Positions 17,708-27,700 are shown, numbered from the stretch's first letter. The stretch is 30,481 nt of DNA from JAKPQD01 sp029572965 (GCA_035374585.1 DAOSPF010000041.1:1-30481); one strand, 5' to 3'. Translations and numbers: made by a program. The notes: a model not told the origin generated them from the letters alone.

Positions 17708-18859
17708 ATGCAAATGAAATTCAAATTGTTTCAGAAAATTGGAGTTGCAGTATTAGCTGTCATCTTAGTGGCCTGCAATGGAAGTAAGAGCAACGAAGCT
17801 ATGAACCCTTCAGGGTTTTTAATCAAACGTGGTGTTAACCTTAGTCACTGGTTGTCGCAGGATTTTGGATGGGCCCCAAAATACTCTTATATCAATGAAC
17901 ATGATATTAAGTTTATTGATAGTATTGGGTATGACCACGTACGAATTCCGGTTGATGAGATTGAGCTTTGGGACGAAAATGGAAAGCTCATCGAGAAAGC
18001 TGTCAAATGCCTTACCAACTGCCTTGATTGGTGCGAAAAGTACGATTTGAGGGCTATTGTTGACCTGAATACTGTCAGGGCGCACCATTTCAATGCTGCA
18101 AACGAAGGTGGAAAAATTACTTTATGGGCGGATAGTGCCGCACAGGCAAACTTTGTCAACCTATGGGTCCAACTATCTGATATTCTTAATAAATATCCGG
18201 TAAATATGGTTGCATACGAAATATTGAACGAAGCTGTTGCTCCCGAACATGACGACTGGAACAAGCTGATGAACAGGACAGTAGCTGAAATTCGTAAAAA
18301 AGAACCTGAACGCGTGCTGGTTATTGGCCCTAATATGTGGCAGATAGCCCCAAACTTGAAATTTTTGAAGCTTCCTGAAGGTGATAAAAATATTATTCTG
18401 AGTTTTCACACTTATTCGCCAATGGCTTTTACTCATTATAAAGCAAGTTGGACACCTATGAAATATTACAACGGGCCTGTTCATTATCCCGGACAAATTA
18501 TCACCAATGAAGATTATCAAAAATATATAGATACCACTAATGCTGCCTTAGTAGCCCAAACAGCCGACGCAAGAGATGTATATAACAAAAAACGGTTGTT
18601 GGAAGTGTTCCAATCTGGCGTAGAGTATGCCAAATCTAAAAATCTTCAGTTGTATTGTGGCGAATTTGGCTGTTTACCTACTGTAGAACGAAAAGACAGG
18701 CTACAATATTACTCAGATATGGTTTCTGTTTTGGAAGAAAACAATATAGCCTGGTGCGATTGGGAATACAAAGGTGATTTTGGCATTTACTTTTTTGATA
18801 CTGAAAAGGCCATATCGCTCAGGCCAGATTTTGAACTAATTCATATTTTACTTAAATAA
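17708..18859 (+). CDS. Glycoside hydrolase family 5 lipoprotein (endoglucanase type)
   Basis: Predicted beta-glycanase tethered to a membrane. The lipoprotein signal ends in ILVACNGS with acylated Cys23; Met3 (17714) is an equally possible start. The mature part is a single GH5 (beta/alpha)8 barrel: GVNLSHWL near the N-terminus, HVRIPVD on an early strand, general acid/base Glu175 in YEILNEAVAP, LSFHTYSP with the conserved His/Tyr, nucleophile Glu319 in YCGEFGCLP, and NIAWCDWEYKGDFG at the end. At 383 residues it is a bare catalytic domain with no carbohydrate-binding module and no T9SS tail, unlike the next two hydrolases. It probably processes oligosaccharides or polymer at the outer membrane. 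The substrate (cellulose, mixed-linkage glucan or mannan) cannot be fixed by sequence alone. It is first in a two-gene unit behind the GTAAA array. Confidence 0.88.
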   Translation: MQMKFKLFQKIGVAVLAVILVACNGSKSNEAMNPSGFLIKRGVNLSHWLSQDFGWAPKYSYINEHDIKFIDSIGYDHVRIPVDEIELWDENGKLIEKAVKCLTNCLDWCEKYDLRAIVDLNTVRAHHFNAANEGGKITLWADSAAQANFVNLWVQLSDILNKYPVNMVAYEILNEAVAPEHDDWNKLMNRTVAEIRKKEPERVLVIGPNMWQIAPNLKFLKLPEGDKNIILSFHTYSPMAFTHYKASWTPMKYYNGPVHYPGQIITNEDYQKYIDTTNAALVAQTADARDVYNKKRLLEVFQSGVEYAKSKNLQLYCGEFGCLPTVERKDRLQYYSDMVSVLEENNIAWCDWEYKGDFGIYFFDTEKAISLRPDFELIHILLK

Positions 18860-18934
18860 CATATTAATTAGGTATTGAAAAAAAATATATTATAAAATGC
18901 ATTTAATGGTTAAAACGCATAAATAAAAAAAGAA

Positions 18935-20455
18935 ATGAAGAAAAAATTTAATTTGTTGGTGTTTTTTTTATGCCTAACGTTGATTGCAAATGCACAGTTG
19001 ACACCTCAGGAAGCTTTAAGCCAAATGATGCGGGGCATAAATATTGGCAACTCATTGGACGCTACCCCGAATGAAACATCATGGGGCAATCCGCTTATCC
19101 AGGAGCATTATTTTGATGATATTGTCAGTGCGGGTTTTACTTCTGTAAGGATTCCGGTAACCTGGAGGTTTCATGTATCTAAAAATGCCCCATATACCAT
19201 TAACGAAAAGTGGTTGGCAAGGGTAGATACTGTTGTTTCATGGGGGTTAAAAAGAGGCTTGTTTATCATTATCAACCTGCACCACGAAGCGGGGCTTAAA
19301 GCTACAGATACTATGACCAACCTGTCAGCAAAAGCAGATACTCTTGCCAAATACGATAGTATCTGGAGCCAGGTGGCAACACATTTTAAGGATAAGCCTG
19401 ACCGTTTGTTGTTCGAAATACTCAATGAGCCTCAAACAATGAAAGCTGCCAGTGTAGATTCTTTTAATGTAAGGGCTTTGGCTATCATCCGAAAAACTAA
19501 CCCAACCCGTATTGTTGTATTTTCAGGCACTTCATATACCGGCTCTGATTTACTTTTGGCAGCTAAGATACCTGATAAGAATGACAAATACCTGATGGGG
19601 TATTACCATTCTTATGACCCGTGGAGCTTTGCTGGTGAGGCAAAAGGTACATTCGGCACAGCATCTGATATTAGTCAAATGAAAAACAGGTTTGCCCAGG
19701 TTTCTGCATGGTCGGTCAAAAACAATATCCCGGTACTCCTTGACGAATGCGGAACAATAAAAAAATGCGACTACAATTCACGAATGGTTTACTATGCCAC
19801 TTTTGTTGAGCAGGCTTTAAACTATAATATTGGCTTTAACGTATGGGACGACAATGGCGATTTTCAGGTTTATATCAGAAATAACAGAAAGTGGAACGAC
19901 CTGAAAGATGTCATTATTCATACTTACAAGGAGTCTCCAACACAGCTTAAGGCGGTTGCTGCCGAAACAAGTATTGCTTTGTCTTGGGCAAACCGTACTT
20001 CCGAGAATGACAGTATCTTCCTTGATCGCAGAACGGCAAGTACTGATTTTGCTCCCATTGCAAAGCTTGCTCCAAGTGCAGCCCAGTATGTTGATACCGG
20101 CCTGACACCTAAAACGACATATTATTACAGGCTTCGCACTAACCTGAAAGATTCTGTTGATTTGTATTCATACCCGATTGTGGCCAGTACTTTAAAGCCA
20201 ACATCAATTGAAAAAGCTGAAAATACAAGTTTTGAAGTATATCCCAATCCGGCTGCTTCAATTGTAAGAGTAGTTAATAATGAAAATAGTAGTGCAGTAT
20301 TGGATATTTACAACGTCAATGGCAAAAAAATCAATACTATTACTCTTTTTAAAAAAGAAACAACCATATCATTGAAAGGCTTGGCCAAAGGCAATTATAT
20401 TTTTGTTATGGCTACACCCAAAGGTTCACAGTCTAAACAGGTGATAGTGCAATAA
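18935..20455 (+). CDS. Secreted GH5 glycanase with fibronectin III-like linker and T9SS sorting domain
   Basis: Predicted endo-beta-1,4-glucanase. A signal peptide (MKKKFNLLVFFLCLTLIANA) precedes a GH5 barrel with RGINIGNSLDA, SVRIPVTW, FIIINLHHEAG, acid/base Glu165 in LFEILNEPQ, YYHSYDPWSFAG and nucleophile Glu271 in PVLLDECGTI. The last motif is DECG where many relatives have GEFG, but the catalytic Glu is kept. A fibronectin III-like domain (about 334-418, TTYYYRLRTN) leads to a type A T9SS domain (433-506) opening FEVYPNPAAS and ending KQVIVQ. The protein should therefore be exported to the surface or medium, which complements the upstream lipoprotein GH5. The gap to that gene is 75 bp without a terminator, so the two are probably cotranscribed. 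A strong terminator follows. Confidence 0.9.
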   Translation: MKKKFNLLVFFLCLTLIANAQLTPQEALSQMMRGINIGNSLDATPNETSWGNPLIQEHYFDDIVSAGFTSVRIPVTWRFHVSKNAPYTINEKWLARVDTVVSWGLKRGLFIIINLHHEAGLKATDTMTNLSAKADTLAKYDSIWSQVATHFKDKPDRLLFEILNEPQTMKAASVDSFNVRALAIIRKTNPTRIVVFSGTSYTGSDLLLAAKIPDKNDKYLMGYYHSYDPWSFAGEAKGTFGTASDISQMKNRFAQVSAWSVKNNIPVLLDECGTIKKCDYNSRMVYYATFVEQALNYNIGFNVWDDNGDFQVYIRNNRKWNDLKDVIIHTYKESPTQLKAVAAETSIALSWANRTSENDSIFLDRRTASTDFAPIAKLAPSAAQYVDTGLTPKTTYYYRLRTNLKDSVDLYSYPIVASTLKPTSIEKAENTSFEVYPNPAASIVRVVNNENSSAVLDIYNVNGKKINTITLFKKETTISLKGLAKGNYIFVMATPKGSQSKQVIVQ

Positions 20456-20475
20456 AATTAATGTTAGTATAGATG

Positions 20476-20512
20476 AAAAGCCTTTTGGCCTAACAAGCCA
20501 AAAGGCTTTTTT
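20476..20512 (+). terminator. Intrinsic terminator of the GH5 gene pair
   Basis: A perfect 14-bp stem, AAAAGCCTTTTGGC (20476-20489) with GCCAAAAGGCTTTT (20497-20510), has a 7-base loop and its 3' arm runs into a six-T tract. The symmetric A/T flanks could allow it to work in both directions. Confidence 0.9.
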
Positions 20513-20520
20513 ATTCTTCA

Positions 20521-20548
20521 AAAAAAAGGGCCGGAATAACCGGCCCTT
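20521..20548 (-). terminator. Intrinsic terminator of the GH10 gene
   Basis: On the minus strand a 9-bp stem AAGGGCCGG/CCGGCCCTT (20526-20534 with 20540-20548, 5-base loop) is followed by a seven-base T tract (20521-20527 on the + strand is all A). It lies 28 bp past the GH10 stop codon and abuts the opposing terminator. Confidence 0.88.
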
Positions 20549-20576
20549 CTCAAAAAATATCAAAAACGATGTCAAT

Positions 20577-22652
20577 TTATTTCTTGATAAATTTGACCAT
20601 GTTGTATGAACCATCATTTGAATAAGCTTTAATGATGTACAGCCCGTTTTGCAATGCCGAAACGTTGACATTGCTTGTAGCCAGTTTATTCAATGAAAGT
20701 ATGTTTTGACCAGCAATATTTGTAATAACAATGCGCGAAATATTGTTTGCGTTTTTCAATGTTAATACATCGGTAACAGGGTTGGGGTAAACGCTGAAAG
20801 CTGCCAATGTAGCCCCTTCAATAGCATTAGGTTGGTTAGAAATGGTGATATCCATCGAACCTTTCACTGTTGATTGGTATTCCATGCAGGATGCAGTGAC
20901 TGTTACCGTGCCGTTCTTTAGCGGAGTAAGAACCCCGGTTGCACTTATTGACGCAATGGTTTTGTCGCTGACACTCCATACTACATTTTTAATCGTTGCA
21001 GTATCAGGAAGGACTTCAGCGTACATTTGCAATGTATCTCCCAAAACATCAATAGAGGTAACGTTATTAGCTGAAGAAACATTGATTGTTTTAGCAGGTG
21101 CAAAAGTGCCGTTTACATAAGCCCTTAACCAAAGCAAGGCAGGACGTTTTATGCCATCTGCATCTATCAAATATGCTTTTTGGTCAGTGCGCCACATGCC
21201 TGGTCTAAATCCCCACATTGTAACGCCTTTTACAGCCTCATTATCCCAAAATAGCGGGAATATACGTTGATAATCTTGCAATTGTTTAGCATCGCTTGGC
21301 CCATCAATATCTAATTCGGTAGCATATATTGGTACTTCAGTAGCTTCAAGTATAGCCAGGTTGGCTTTTAAAGTATTTACATCAACATTGGTAGAAAAAG
21401 CGTGGGCCTGTATGCCTATCCCGTCAATGAGATTGTCTTTTTTCAGCAGGTTGATGATTTGAGCATAAGTATTGGCATTTTTTTGCTCATTAGTTACACT
21501 ATATTCGTTTATCAGGAGTTTAGCTTTGGGAAAATATTGACGAGCCAGTTTAAACGATGTAATCACCCAGTCCCAGCCTGTTGTACCTGCTCCGCCCAAC
21601 GCTTTGATATAATTTCCGGCTCCGGTTTTATCAGGTTTGGCATGTATAGGCTCATTTACAACATCAATGTAGTCAACCGAGTCATAACGTTCTGCTAATG
21701 CGGCAAACCATTCTTCAATTTCGGCGCGTTGTTCGGCCGAATCAAGCGTTTCTATCCATGTTGGCTGTTGGCTTCCCCAAATGAGGGTATGGAGTTTGAA
21801 TGGAAATTTGTTTTTTCGGGCAAAATTGTAGGCTTCATCAAGGTCTTTCCAGTTCATAACATCTCTTGTACCTTCTACCCAGCCCCATTTACTTGCATTG
21901 CCGGGAGTAACCTGGTTCCAGTATCCTTCAAATTGGTACTTTGAGTCTGAACCATAAGCACAACCAAGGAATTTCGACTTTCCTTCTGCGATGGGAGGTA
22001 ACAGTGGTTCTACGCCCGGGGGGTATTTTGAGCCTTCTTCGCCTTTGTTGAGTTTGTCAACAGTAAAGTAAAGCCCTTTTCGTCCAAATACAAATTTGTC
22101 AATCAAAAAGCCATCTTCTCTTCCTGCTATTTGAAATGTTTTGGTGAGTTCTCCCAATTCAACCCTGAATGAGACAGGTGGCTCATCTCCATTGTATTGA
22201 GAAAAATTGATCCATTTCCATACATTATATGCTGCACCTCCGGCCCCATCCACAACTTGAGAATTATCTGTATATCCCAGGTTATGGATGTTATTTGCCC
22301 TTACCCAGTCGTCAGCATTGGTAAGGTTTTTTTCGCCAAACCCATTGCCGTAATAATAACTGTCGTCATTAGCCCCGGCGCTTCCTATCCAATAGCGACC
22401 GTAAAGGTCATAAGTGCCAGAGTCTGGGAAGGTAATGGTATAAGTGATGACGCGCGTTGCACTATCGGGGGTTGTGCCACCTACTGTATATTTGATGGTA
22501 GCATAGGTAACCCCAGATTCGGTTTTAATAGCAAAGCTTGAACCTGCTACCCCTGATTCAGCTTCTACTACAACTGGCAAATCGGCACCAAATGATATTT
22601 TGCTAAAAATGCAAAATACCATCATCCATGAATAAATTAATCGATAGTTCAT
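20577..22652 (-). CDS. Secreted GH10 endo-beta-1,4-xylanase with N-terminal CBM, Big_2-like domain and T9SS sorting domain
   Basis: Predicted xylan-degrading enzyme of 691 residues. A signal peptide ends near FSKISFGA. Residues about 25-195 form a CBM6/35-like jelly roll (VEAESGVAGSSF at the start, REDGFLIDKFVFG at the end). The GH10 barrel spans about 225-535, with WNQVTPGNASKWGWVEG, LHTLIWGSQQP, acid/base Glu334 in DVVNEPIHA, GIGIQAHAF, nucleophile Glu446 in YATELDIDG and GVTMWGFRPG. A bacterial Ig-like (Big_2) domain (about 537-617, VVWSVSDKTIASISATGVLT) and a T9SS type A domain (about 625-691, FSVYPNPVTD) complete it. It is transcribed towards the GH5 pair and has its own terminator. No SusC/SusD or xylosidase gene is adjacent. 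Xylanase is the family's dominant activity; a few GH10 members act on other beta-1,4-glycans. Confidence 0.92.
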   Translation of the reverse strand: MNYRLIYSWMMVFCIFSKISFGADLPVVVEAESGVAGSSFAIKTESGVTYATIKYTVGGTTPDSATRVITYTITFPDSGTYDLYGRYWIGSAGANDDSYYYGNGFGEKNLTNADDWVRANNIHNLGYTDNSQVVDGAGGAAYNVWKWINFSQYNGDEPPVSFRVELGELTKTFQIAGREDGFLIDKFVFGRKGLYFTVDKLNKGEEGSKYPPGVEPLLPPIAEGKSKFLGCAYGSDSKYQFEGYWNQVTPGNASKWGWVEGTRDVMNWKDLDEAYNFARKNKFPFKLHTLIWGSQQPTWIETLDSAEQRAEIEEWFAALAERYDSVDYIDVVNEPIHAKPDKTGAGNYIKALGGAGTTGWDWVITSFKLARQYFPKAKLLINEYSVTNEQKNANTYAQIINLLKKDNLIDGIGIQAHAFSTNVDVNTLKANLAILEATEVPIYATELDIDGPSDAKQLQDYQRIFPLFWDNEAVKGVTMWGFRPGMWRTDQKAYLIDADGIKRPALLWLRAYVNGTFAPAKTINVSSANNVTSIDVLGDTLQMYAEVLPDTATIKNVVWSVSDKTIASISATGVLTPLKNGTVTVTASCMEYQSTVKGSMDITISNQPNAIEGATLAAFSVYPNPVTDVLTLKNANNISRIVITNIAGQNILSLNKLATSNVNVSALQNGLYIIKAYSNDGSYNMVKFIKK

Positions 22653-22791
22653 AAAATGAAAATTTAGTTAGTTATATGAGTATAAGTATAGGTACAAAAG
22701 TTTTAAAAATAAACTTAAAACAGGTGGAAAAAAAAGTCAATAATGATGAATAAATTGTTAAAAGGACACCTTTTTTTTAGAAAGAAAACAA

Positions 22792-23604
22792 TTATTGTAA
22801 AACAAACCTGTATGTTATGGTGCCTTTTTGGATGGTTGAGCCAGCTTTTGTGTTGAATTTTGATTGCAGTGCAGCTGTTTTGGCTATCTGAAGCAATTGT
22901 TCGTCAAGAGTGGTAGAGCCTTTTACTCCGGGGATAGCATTAATTACCCGCCCATCCTTGTCAACGGTGATTTCGACTACAACTTTCCCTTCACTCTGCG
23001 ATTTGTCTGAGGGTATTTGTAAATAAAGCGGGTTACGGCCTTCGAGGCTAAATGATATGCCATCTTTACCGGGTCCGGTACCGTTGCCTGTACCGTTGCC
23101 AATGCCGTCTCCGTTGCCTGGCAAAGCATTCGGGTCTCCGCCTTTCTTCCCGTAGATGCTGCCGCTGCCGGGGATATCGCCCTGTTCGTTGCTTTTCTTT
23201 TTGAACAAAGCTTTTTCATTAAGCTGAGGTGTCTTTTGCTCAGTTTTTTGAGGCTCTTGCTTAATTGCTTTTTCTTTTTTCTTTATTTCTTTTTTGTTTT
23301 TTTGCTCTTTTTCAATGTCTTTAATACTTTCGTCTTCATCATAGTCTTGTTTAAGGACTGGCTCTGTTGGTTTTTCAGTTTCTTTTTCTTCAACAAATTG
23401 AGGGGTATTAAGCCCAGCTATCTCATCTGTGCCTATATCGCTTCCGAGGTTTACCTCAAGCCCCATGCCAGGGCCCCCTCCGCCTTCAGGATAGGGGGGG
23501 ATAGGGGTACGAAATTTGATATATAACAAAATAGCTATAATTGCTGCATAAATCAGCAAGGTATATACAAAAGCTTTTGTTTTATATGAGTTATTGTTTT
23601 GCAT
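22792..23604 (-). CDS. tonB: TonB-family energy transducer
   Basis: Passes the proton-motive force from ExbB/ExbD to outer-membrane receptors. A single N-terminal membrane helix lies at about 10-30 (AFVYTLLIYAAIIAILLYI). A long periplasmic linker follows, with an acidic/lysine-rich part (EKEQKNKKEIKKKEKAIK) and two glycine-rich stretches (PEGGGGPGMG and GNGDGIGNGTGNGTGPG). The C-terminal domain (about 200-270) has GKVVVEITVDKDGRVINAIP and TITYRFVL, matching the TonB/TolA C-terminal fold. Its start codon shares one base with the exbD stop (TGATG), so it is last in an exbB-exbD-tonB operon. The linker lacks the Pro-rich Glu-Pro/Lys-Pro repeats of enterobacterial TonB. A TolA-like role is an alternative. 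Confidence 0.87.
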   Translation of the reverse strand: MQNNNSYKTKAFVYTLLIYAAIIAILLYIKFRTPIPPYPEGGGGPGMGLEVNLGSDIGTDEIAGLNTPQFVEEKETEKPTEPVLKQDYDEDESIKDIEKEQKNKKEIKKKEKAIKQEPQKTEQKTPQLNEKALFKKKSNEQGDIPGSGSIYGKKGGDPNALPGNGDGIGNGTGNGTGPGKDGISFSLEGRNPLYLQIPSDKSQSEGKVVVEITVDKDGRVINAIPGVKGSTTLDEQLLQIAKTAALQSKFNTKAGSTIQKGTITYRFVLQ

Positions 23605-24005
23605 CAGGCATTTGGGGCTTTGGTGGCCAGTATCATTTTTATTTTCAGTTTATTCCCTGTTTGTAAAATATTGACCAGCTCTTGTACCGGAACAGAGCTG
23701 TCACATCGGATGACTACTGTTACGTTTTCTTTGTCAGTAATGCGTTTGATTAATTCAGCTTCAATGTTAGAAGGTGCTACAGCATCATTGTTAATATAAT
23801 ACTGCAATTCTTTGGTGATAGAAATTGATATTTCTGTTTTTCGGACAGTTTGATGATATTTTGAAGAGGGAAGTGTCAGCTTGATTACACTTGGGCTTAT
23901 CAGCGTGCTGGTAATCAGGAAGAAAAGCATCAGAAAAAACATAATATCGCTCAGCGAAGAGGTACTTACTTCCGGCCTGAATTTATTTTTACTCCTTAGG
24001 TTCAT
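23604..24005 (-). CDS. exbD: ExbD/TolR-family proton-channel subunit
   Basis: A 133-residue inner-membrane protein with one membrane helix (DIMFFLMLFFLITSTL) preceded by the short cytoplasmic tail MNLRSKNKFRPEVSTSSL. Asp20 at the helix start matches the proton-carrying Asp of ExbD/TolR. The periplasmic part (about 40-133) ends in the family's VTVVIRCDSSVPVQELVNIL. With ExbB it forms the motor that energises TonB. It lies 11 bp behind exbB and overlaps tonB by one base. Confidence 0.93.
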   Translation of the reverse strand: MNLRSKNKFRPEVSTSSLSDIMFFLMLFFLITSTLISPSVIKLTLPSSKYHQTVRKTEISISITKELQYYINNDAVAPSNIEAELIKRITDKENVTVVIRCDSSVPVQELVNILQTGNKLKIKMILATKAPNA

Positions 24006-24016
24006 GTGTTTGAAAT

Positions 24017-24694
24017 TTAGGCAGGTTCCTGAAGAAGGTCTATAAAGTTTACGGCGTTTAACTCAAGTTTATGTACTACTTTTTCAATCATTACATTGAG
24101 CCAATGATAGAAGATGTAAGCAATAATACCTATCAAGAGGCCGGCAGCACTGGTGACCATTTTTTCGTACAATCCTCCGGCTATAAGCCCTATACTGATG
24201 TTATCAGCCAGTGATATGTTGTAAAATATCTTAATAACTCCGGCAATGGTACCTATAAAGCCAAACATCGGGGCAATACCTGCTATAACGCCTAATATTA
24301 CCAGGTTTTTTTCAAGGTTGTAAACTTCAAATTTACCCACTATTTCAATAGAATCTTCTATTTCTTTGATTGGACGGCCAATACGCTTGATGCCTTTTTC
24401 AATCATGCGGGCTACAGGGCGGTCAGTTGAGCTGCAAAGGTTAAGTGCTGCATCTATTTTCCCTTCATGAATATAATCTTTTATGCGATCAATAAAATTG
24501 CTTTCAAAGCTGGCGGCTTTGCGGATTGCCAAAAAACGTTCTATAAATATAAAAATAGCCACAAAAGCAAGTATTGCAAGCGGGATCATTATCCATCCGC
24601 CCTTTAATGTCAGTTCCCACAGCGTCATGCTTTTTTCTGCTTGTGTTTTTGCAGCTTCGGCTGCAACTTGTATTTGTAATAAATAAAAGTTCAT
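24017..24694 (-). CDS. exbB: MotA/TolQ/ExbB-family proton-channel subunit
   Basis: A 225-residue inner-membrane protein with three membrane helices: GGWIMIPLAILAFVAIFIFI near residue 32, VILGVIAGIAPMFGFIGTIA in the middle and AAGLLIGIIAYIFYHW near the end. The middle helix with APMFGFIGTIAGVIKIF is the family signature. A cytoplasmic loop (about 60-125) joins the first two helices. The N-terminal extension before the first helix is short. It is the first gene of exbB-exbD-tonB and starts 70 bp after the tamB stop, so a separate promoter is possible. Assignment as ExbB rather than TolQ rests on the adjacent TonB-type transducer. Confidence 0.92.
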   Translation of the reverse strand: MNFYLLQIQVAAEAAKTQAEKSMTLWELTLKGGWIMIPLAILAFVAIFIFIERFLAIRKAASFESNFIDRIKDYIHEGKIDAALNLCSSTDRPVARMIEKGIKRIGRPIKEIEDSIEIVGKFEVYNLEKNLVILGVIAGIAPMFGFIGTIAGVIKIFYNISLADNISIGLIAGGLYEKMVTSAAGLLIGIIAYIFYHWLNVMIEKVVHKLELNAVNFIDLLQEPA

Positions 24695-24764
24695 AATATT
24701 TATACTTAAGTTTATTTTTCAGTGTCTCAAAAATACAAATTTTACATCACTATTCAAGTGTGTG

Positions 24765-27700
24765 TTATGGTTTTGCCAGAGTATCTGTTTTTTCAGCTTT
24801 TTTGTTTTTAAAAAACAACTTGTTTTTTAATTCTTTAAAGTTCGAAAAGTCCTCTCTGTAAACAATTCCAATCCCCCTGGTGTATATATCGTCTTGTTGC
24901 AAAGGATCATCATTGGCCCTGTTGAAGGCTTTCAGTTTGATTTTGTCGGTCAACTTGAATTCAACGTTTACATCGCCCACAATATTGCTTGCTTTCTGAT
25001 TATTATTTTCTTGATTAGAAATATCTACACTGCTGTTTATTGTAACGCGGTCGTCAAATAGTTGTGTCGAAAGGGCCACTTCTACTTCGTTGGTGGTATA
25101 TGTTTTGTCTCCTGGCCTGTAGGCTACACCGACATCAAACTTATCGCTGAGATTAGACAACATATCACTTATTTGGCCAGAAAGCATCTCAATTGATGAT
25201 GAGGCCATATCTACTCCCATGCTATTACCTTGCGATCTGCCAGAGTTGCTTGGGGTCATAAAACTGCTCATTACCAGAAGAGATAAAAATTGTTGGCTCA
25301 TTTCCTGGTCTGTATTGACAACACTTTTTACTTTGTCTTTGTCGGCAACTGAGGCGCTGGGAAGGTCAAAATCGAACCTGATGTCGGGGTTTTGAAGCTT
25401 CCCTTTTACAAAAAGCCTGCAATCTACCGGAATTCTTTTTTTATCATTACTTCCACTGCTTTCGTCAAGTGTTAATGGGTATATTGAAGCTTTTGTTTTG
25501 TAAATGGCTTGCATATTGAGTGTTGCATCAAGTGGGTTGCCTCCAAATGTTATAGATGCACCATCTTGAAGGATAAATTTTTTGCTTATCAGGTTTCGTA
25601 AGGTAAAAAGGTATTCTCCTTCTGTAATGTTATAGTCTCCTCTGATTTTGAAATTGCCAGCTTCATCTATTTCGAGTTTTAAGTTGCCATTACCTCTGCA
25701 GTATAATATATCTCCTACTTTTGGGTCAAATACTAATTGCAATTCGGCATCAGAAGTGGCATCCAGGTCAATGTTAAGCTGTAAGGGTTTTTGCCTGATC
25801 TTTTTTTCGTCTTTGGCTTCAAACAAATCTTTTTGCACATTATGTTCTTCTTCTTTTTGTATGGTTTTAAACCTTAAAAATGAGCTTTGAGATAAATCTG
25901 TAAGCCCTAAAGGAATGGCAACAATGGTTTTTTCTTTTGTTTTGGCCTGGGTAATATCAATTTTGAGGTTGTCTGTGGTCCCGGTAATGCTAACATTGCC
26001 ATCTGCATAACAAGTGCCATATATTGGCATTGCTTGAGGGATTGAAGTATTGAACACCATGTTGTTTTTGAGCTCCAGTTTGAGATCAAAGCGGGGTTGA
26101 CGGGTTATGGACAGTACCCTTCCCGAAAAGTCAAATGACTGTTGTTTCTGGTCATATACTTTTGTTTTGGCTATAATAATATTGTTATTCTGAAATTGTA
26201 TTGTGCTATTGAAAGTATATCTTGTGTTGAAAGGGATAAAGGTAAAGTCGCCACTGTCAACATTGCATATCCCCGATATTTGAGGATTGTCTGTTTTGCC
26301 TTTTACATATAGTTGTCCATTAATGTTTCCATTGTGAAAGTGGAACAAATTTTCAACAAAAGGTTGGAATATCTTGGTGGACAATGAGTGTAGCTGAGTT
26401 TCTATGTTAAATTCTGAGGTTGCAGGGGTGATAAAACCCGAAGTATTTAGTGTAGGGACGTTTTCTTTTGAAGCTAAAGCCGTGAAATAGAATTTTTCGG
26501 CAAAGGGGTCCCACCAGAGTTTGGCGTGTGTGTTACCAATAATTTGATGGTTTAACGAAAAATCATTGATATTAATATTGGCATTTATATGGGCTTTATT
26601 ATTGGGATGGGTAAATGCAATCTGACCTTTGGCCTTGCCATTAAGGAAAATATTCGAGCCCGACATAAAGAAATTGAGCATGGTCAGGTCTATATCCGAA
26701 AATTTTGCATTTAACGTATCTGAGGCCGATGAAGAAACTTTTCCTGTTATCTCTATTTTTTTGTCTCCATTATACATGGCAAACTTGTCAAAACTTATGC
26801 CAGTAGAGTCAAATAAGAGCGATAAGCTGCCAATTTGCCAATTTTCGTTTAGCAGATAGAAGTTTGAAGGTAATGAACTAAAGTGCCATATAGGCTTTTG
26901 GGTAGGGCCTGTATAGGTAAACCATGCCTCGGCTTTAATTTTATTTTTATGTTTTAATGAATCTTTCCAAAAAAACAAGATGTGGCTCGAGTCATTTTTT
27001 GAAGAATTGTCAAAATAAAATTTGTTCATTTTTATTTTTGGGCCAAACCATAAATTGGCTGTTTGTACCTGTAAAACCAATGAATCGGGACGTGATGCTG
27101 CCTTGACAAAAATAGTATCAAAAACAATATTGCCAATTTTCAGGTACTGGGCCTGTACCATTATTCGCATTGATGTATCTGCCGGAAAAAACAACCCACT
27201 GATTTTGCTGTTTTCTGAAATTCGCACCGATGGCATGAAAAACTTTGATATGGAGTCTGTTTTTTTGAATTTCAGGTTAAACATAAATTCATTGTCGTCT
27301 AAAGGCTCATCTGATTGGTATCCATAAAAACTGCCAGGAAGAAATGCCCGGATAGTCCTGATTATAGCCCCGGGGATATCTGCAATGTCATATCGTCCAA
27401 AGATTGTGGCATCTAAAAAGTCTGAACGGAATTGTAAGTCGTTTGAAAACTGGTTGTCTGTGGTGTAAACCTCTATTTTGTTTATATTGAGTTTCTTATC
27501 TTTTTTTTCAAAGTTTACTTCTTTCAATCGTATCTCGCCGTCAAATTTGTTAATGGAGTTGCCTTTAAAATTGGCTGTTACGTTAAAAGATATGTTTGTA
27601 ATACTGTCTTGGGGCATTATATTCAAAGCCAACAAGTTGGCATGCTCTAAATTGGCCTCAAACTTAAATTGAGGGTTGGTGTCGCTAAAATTGAAATTAC

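Noticed and set aside
22690..22700. TACAAAA (TTTTGTA on the minus strand) upstream of the GH10 gene as a further AraC-regulator site
   Set aside because: It lacks the full GTAAA core and has no second copy 21-22 bp away, so co-regulation of GH10 with the GH5 pair is not supported by sequence.
22760..22778. Hairpin AAAAGG-ACA-CCTTTT with T tract as a terminator of the exbB-exbD-tonB operon
   Set aside because: The long T tract is on the + strand, where no gene ends. On the minus strand the 6-bp stem is preceded by the homopolymer and followed by only four T, all inside the stem. It is too weak to call.
23070..23130. Short repeated CCGTTGCC-type units as a CRISPR-like or other DNA repeat
   Set aside because: They are codon-level repeats of the Gly/Asn-rich TonB linker, in frame and without unique spacers.
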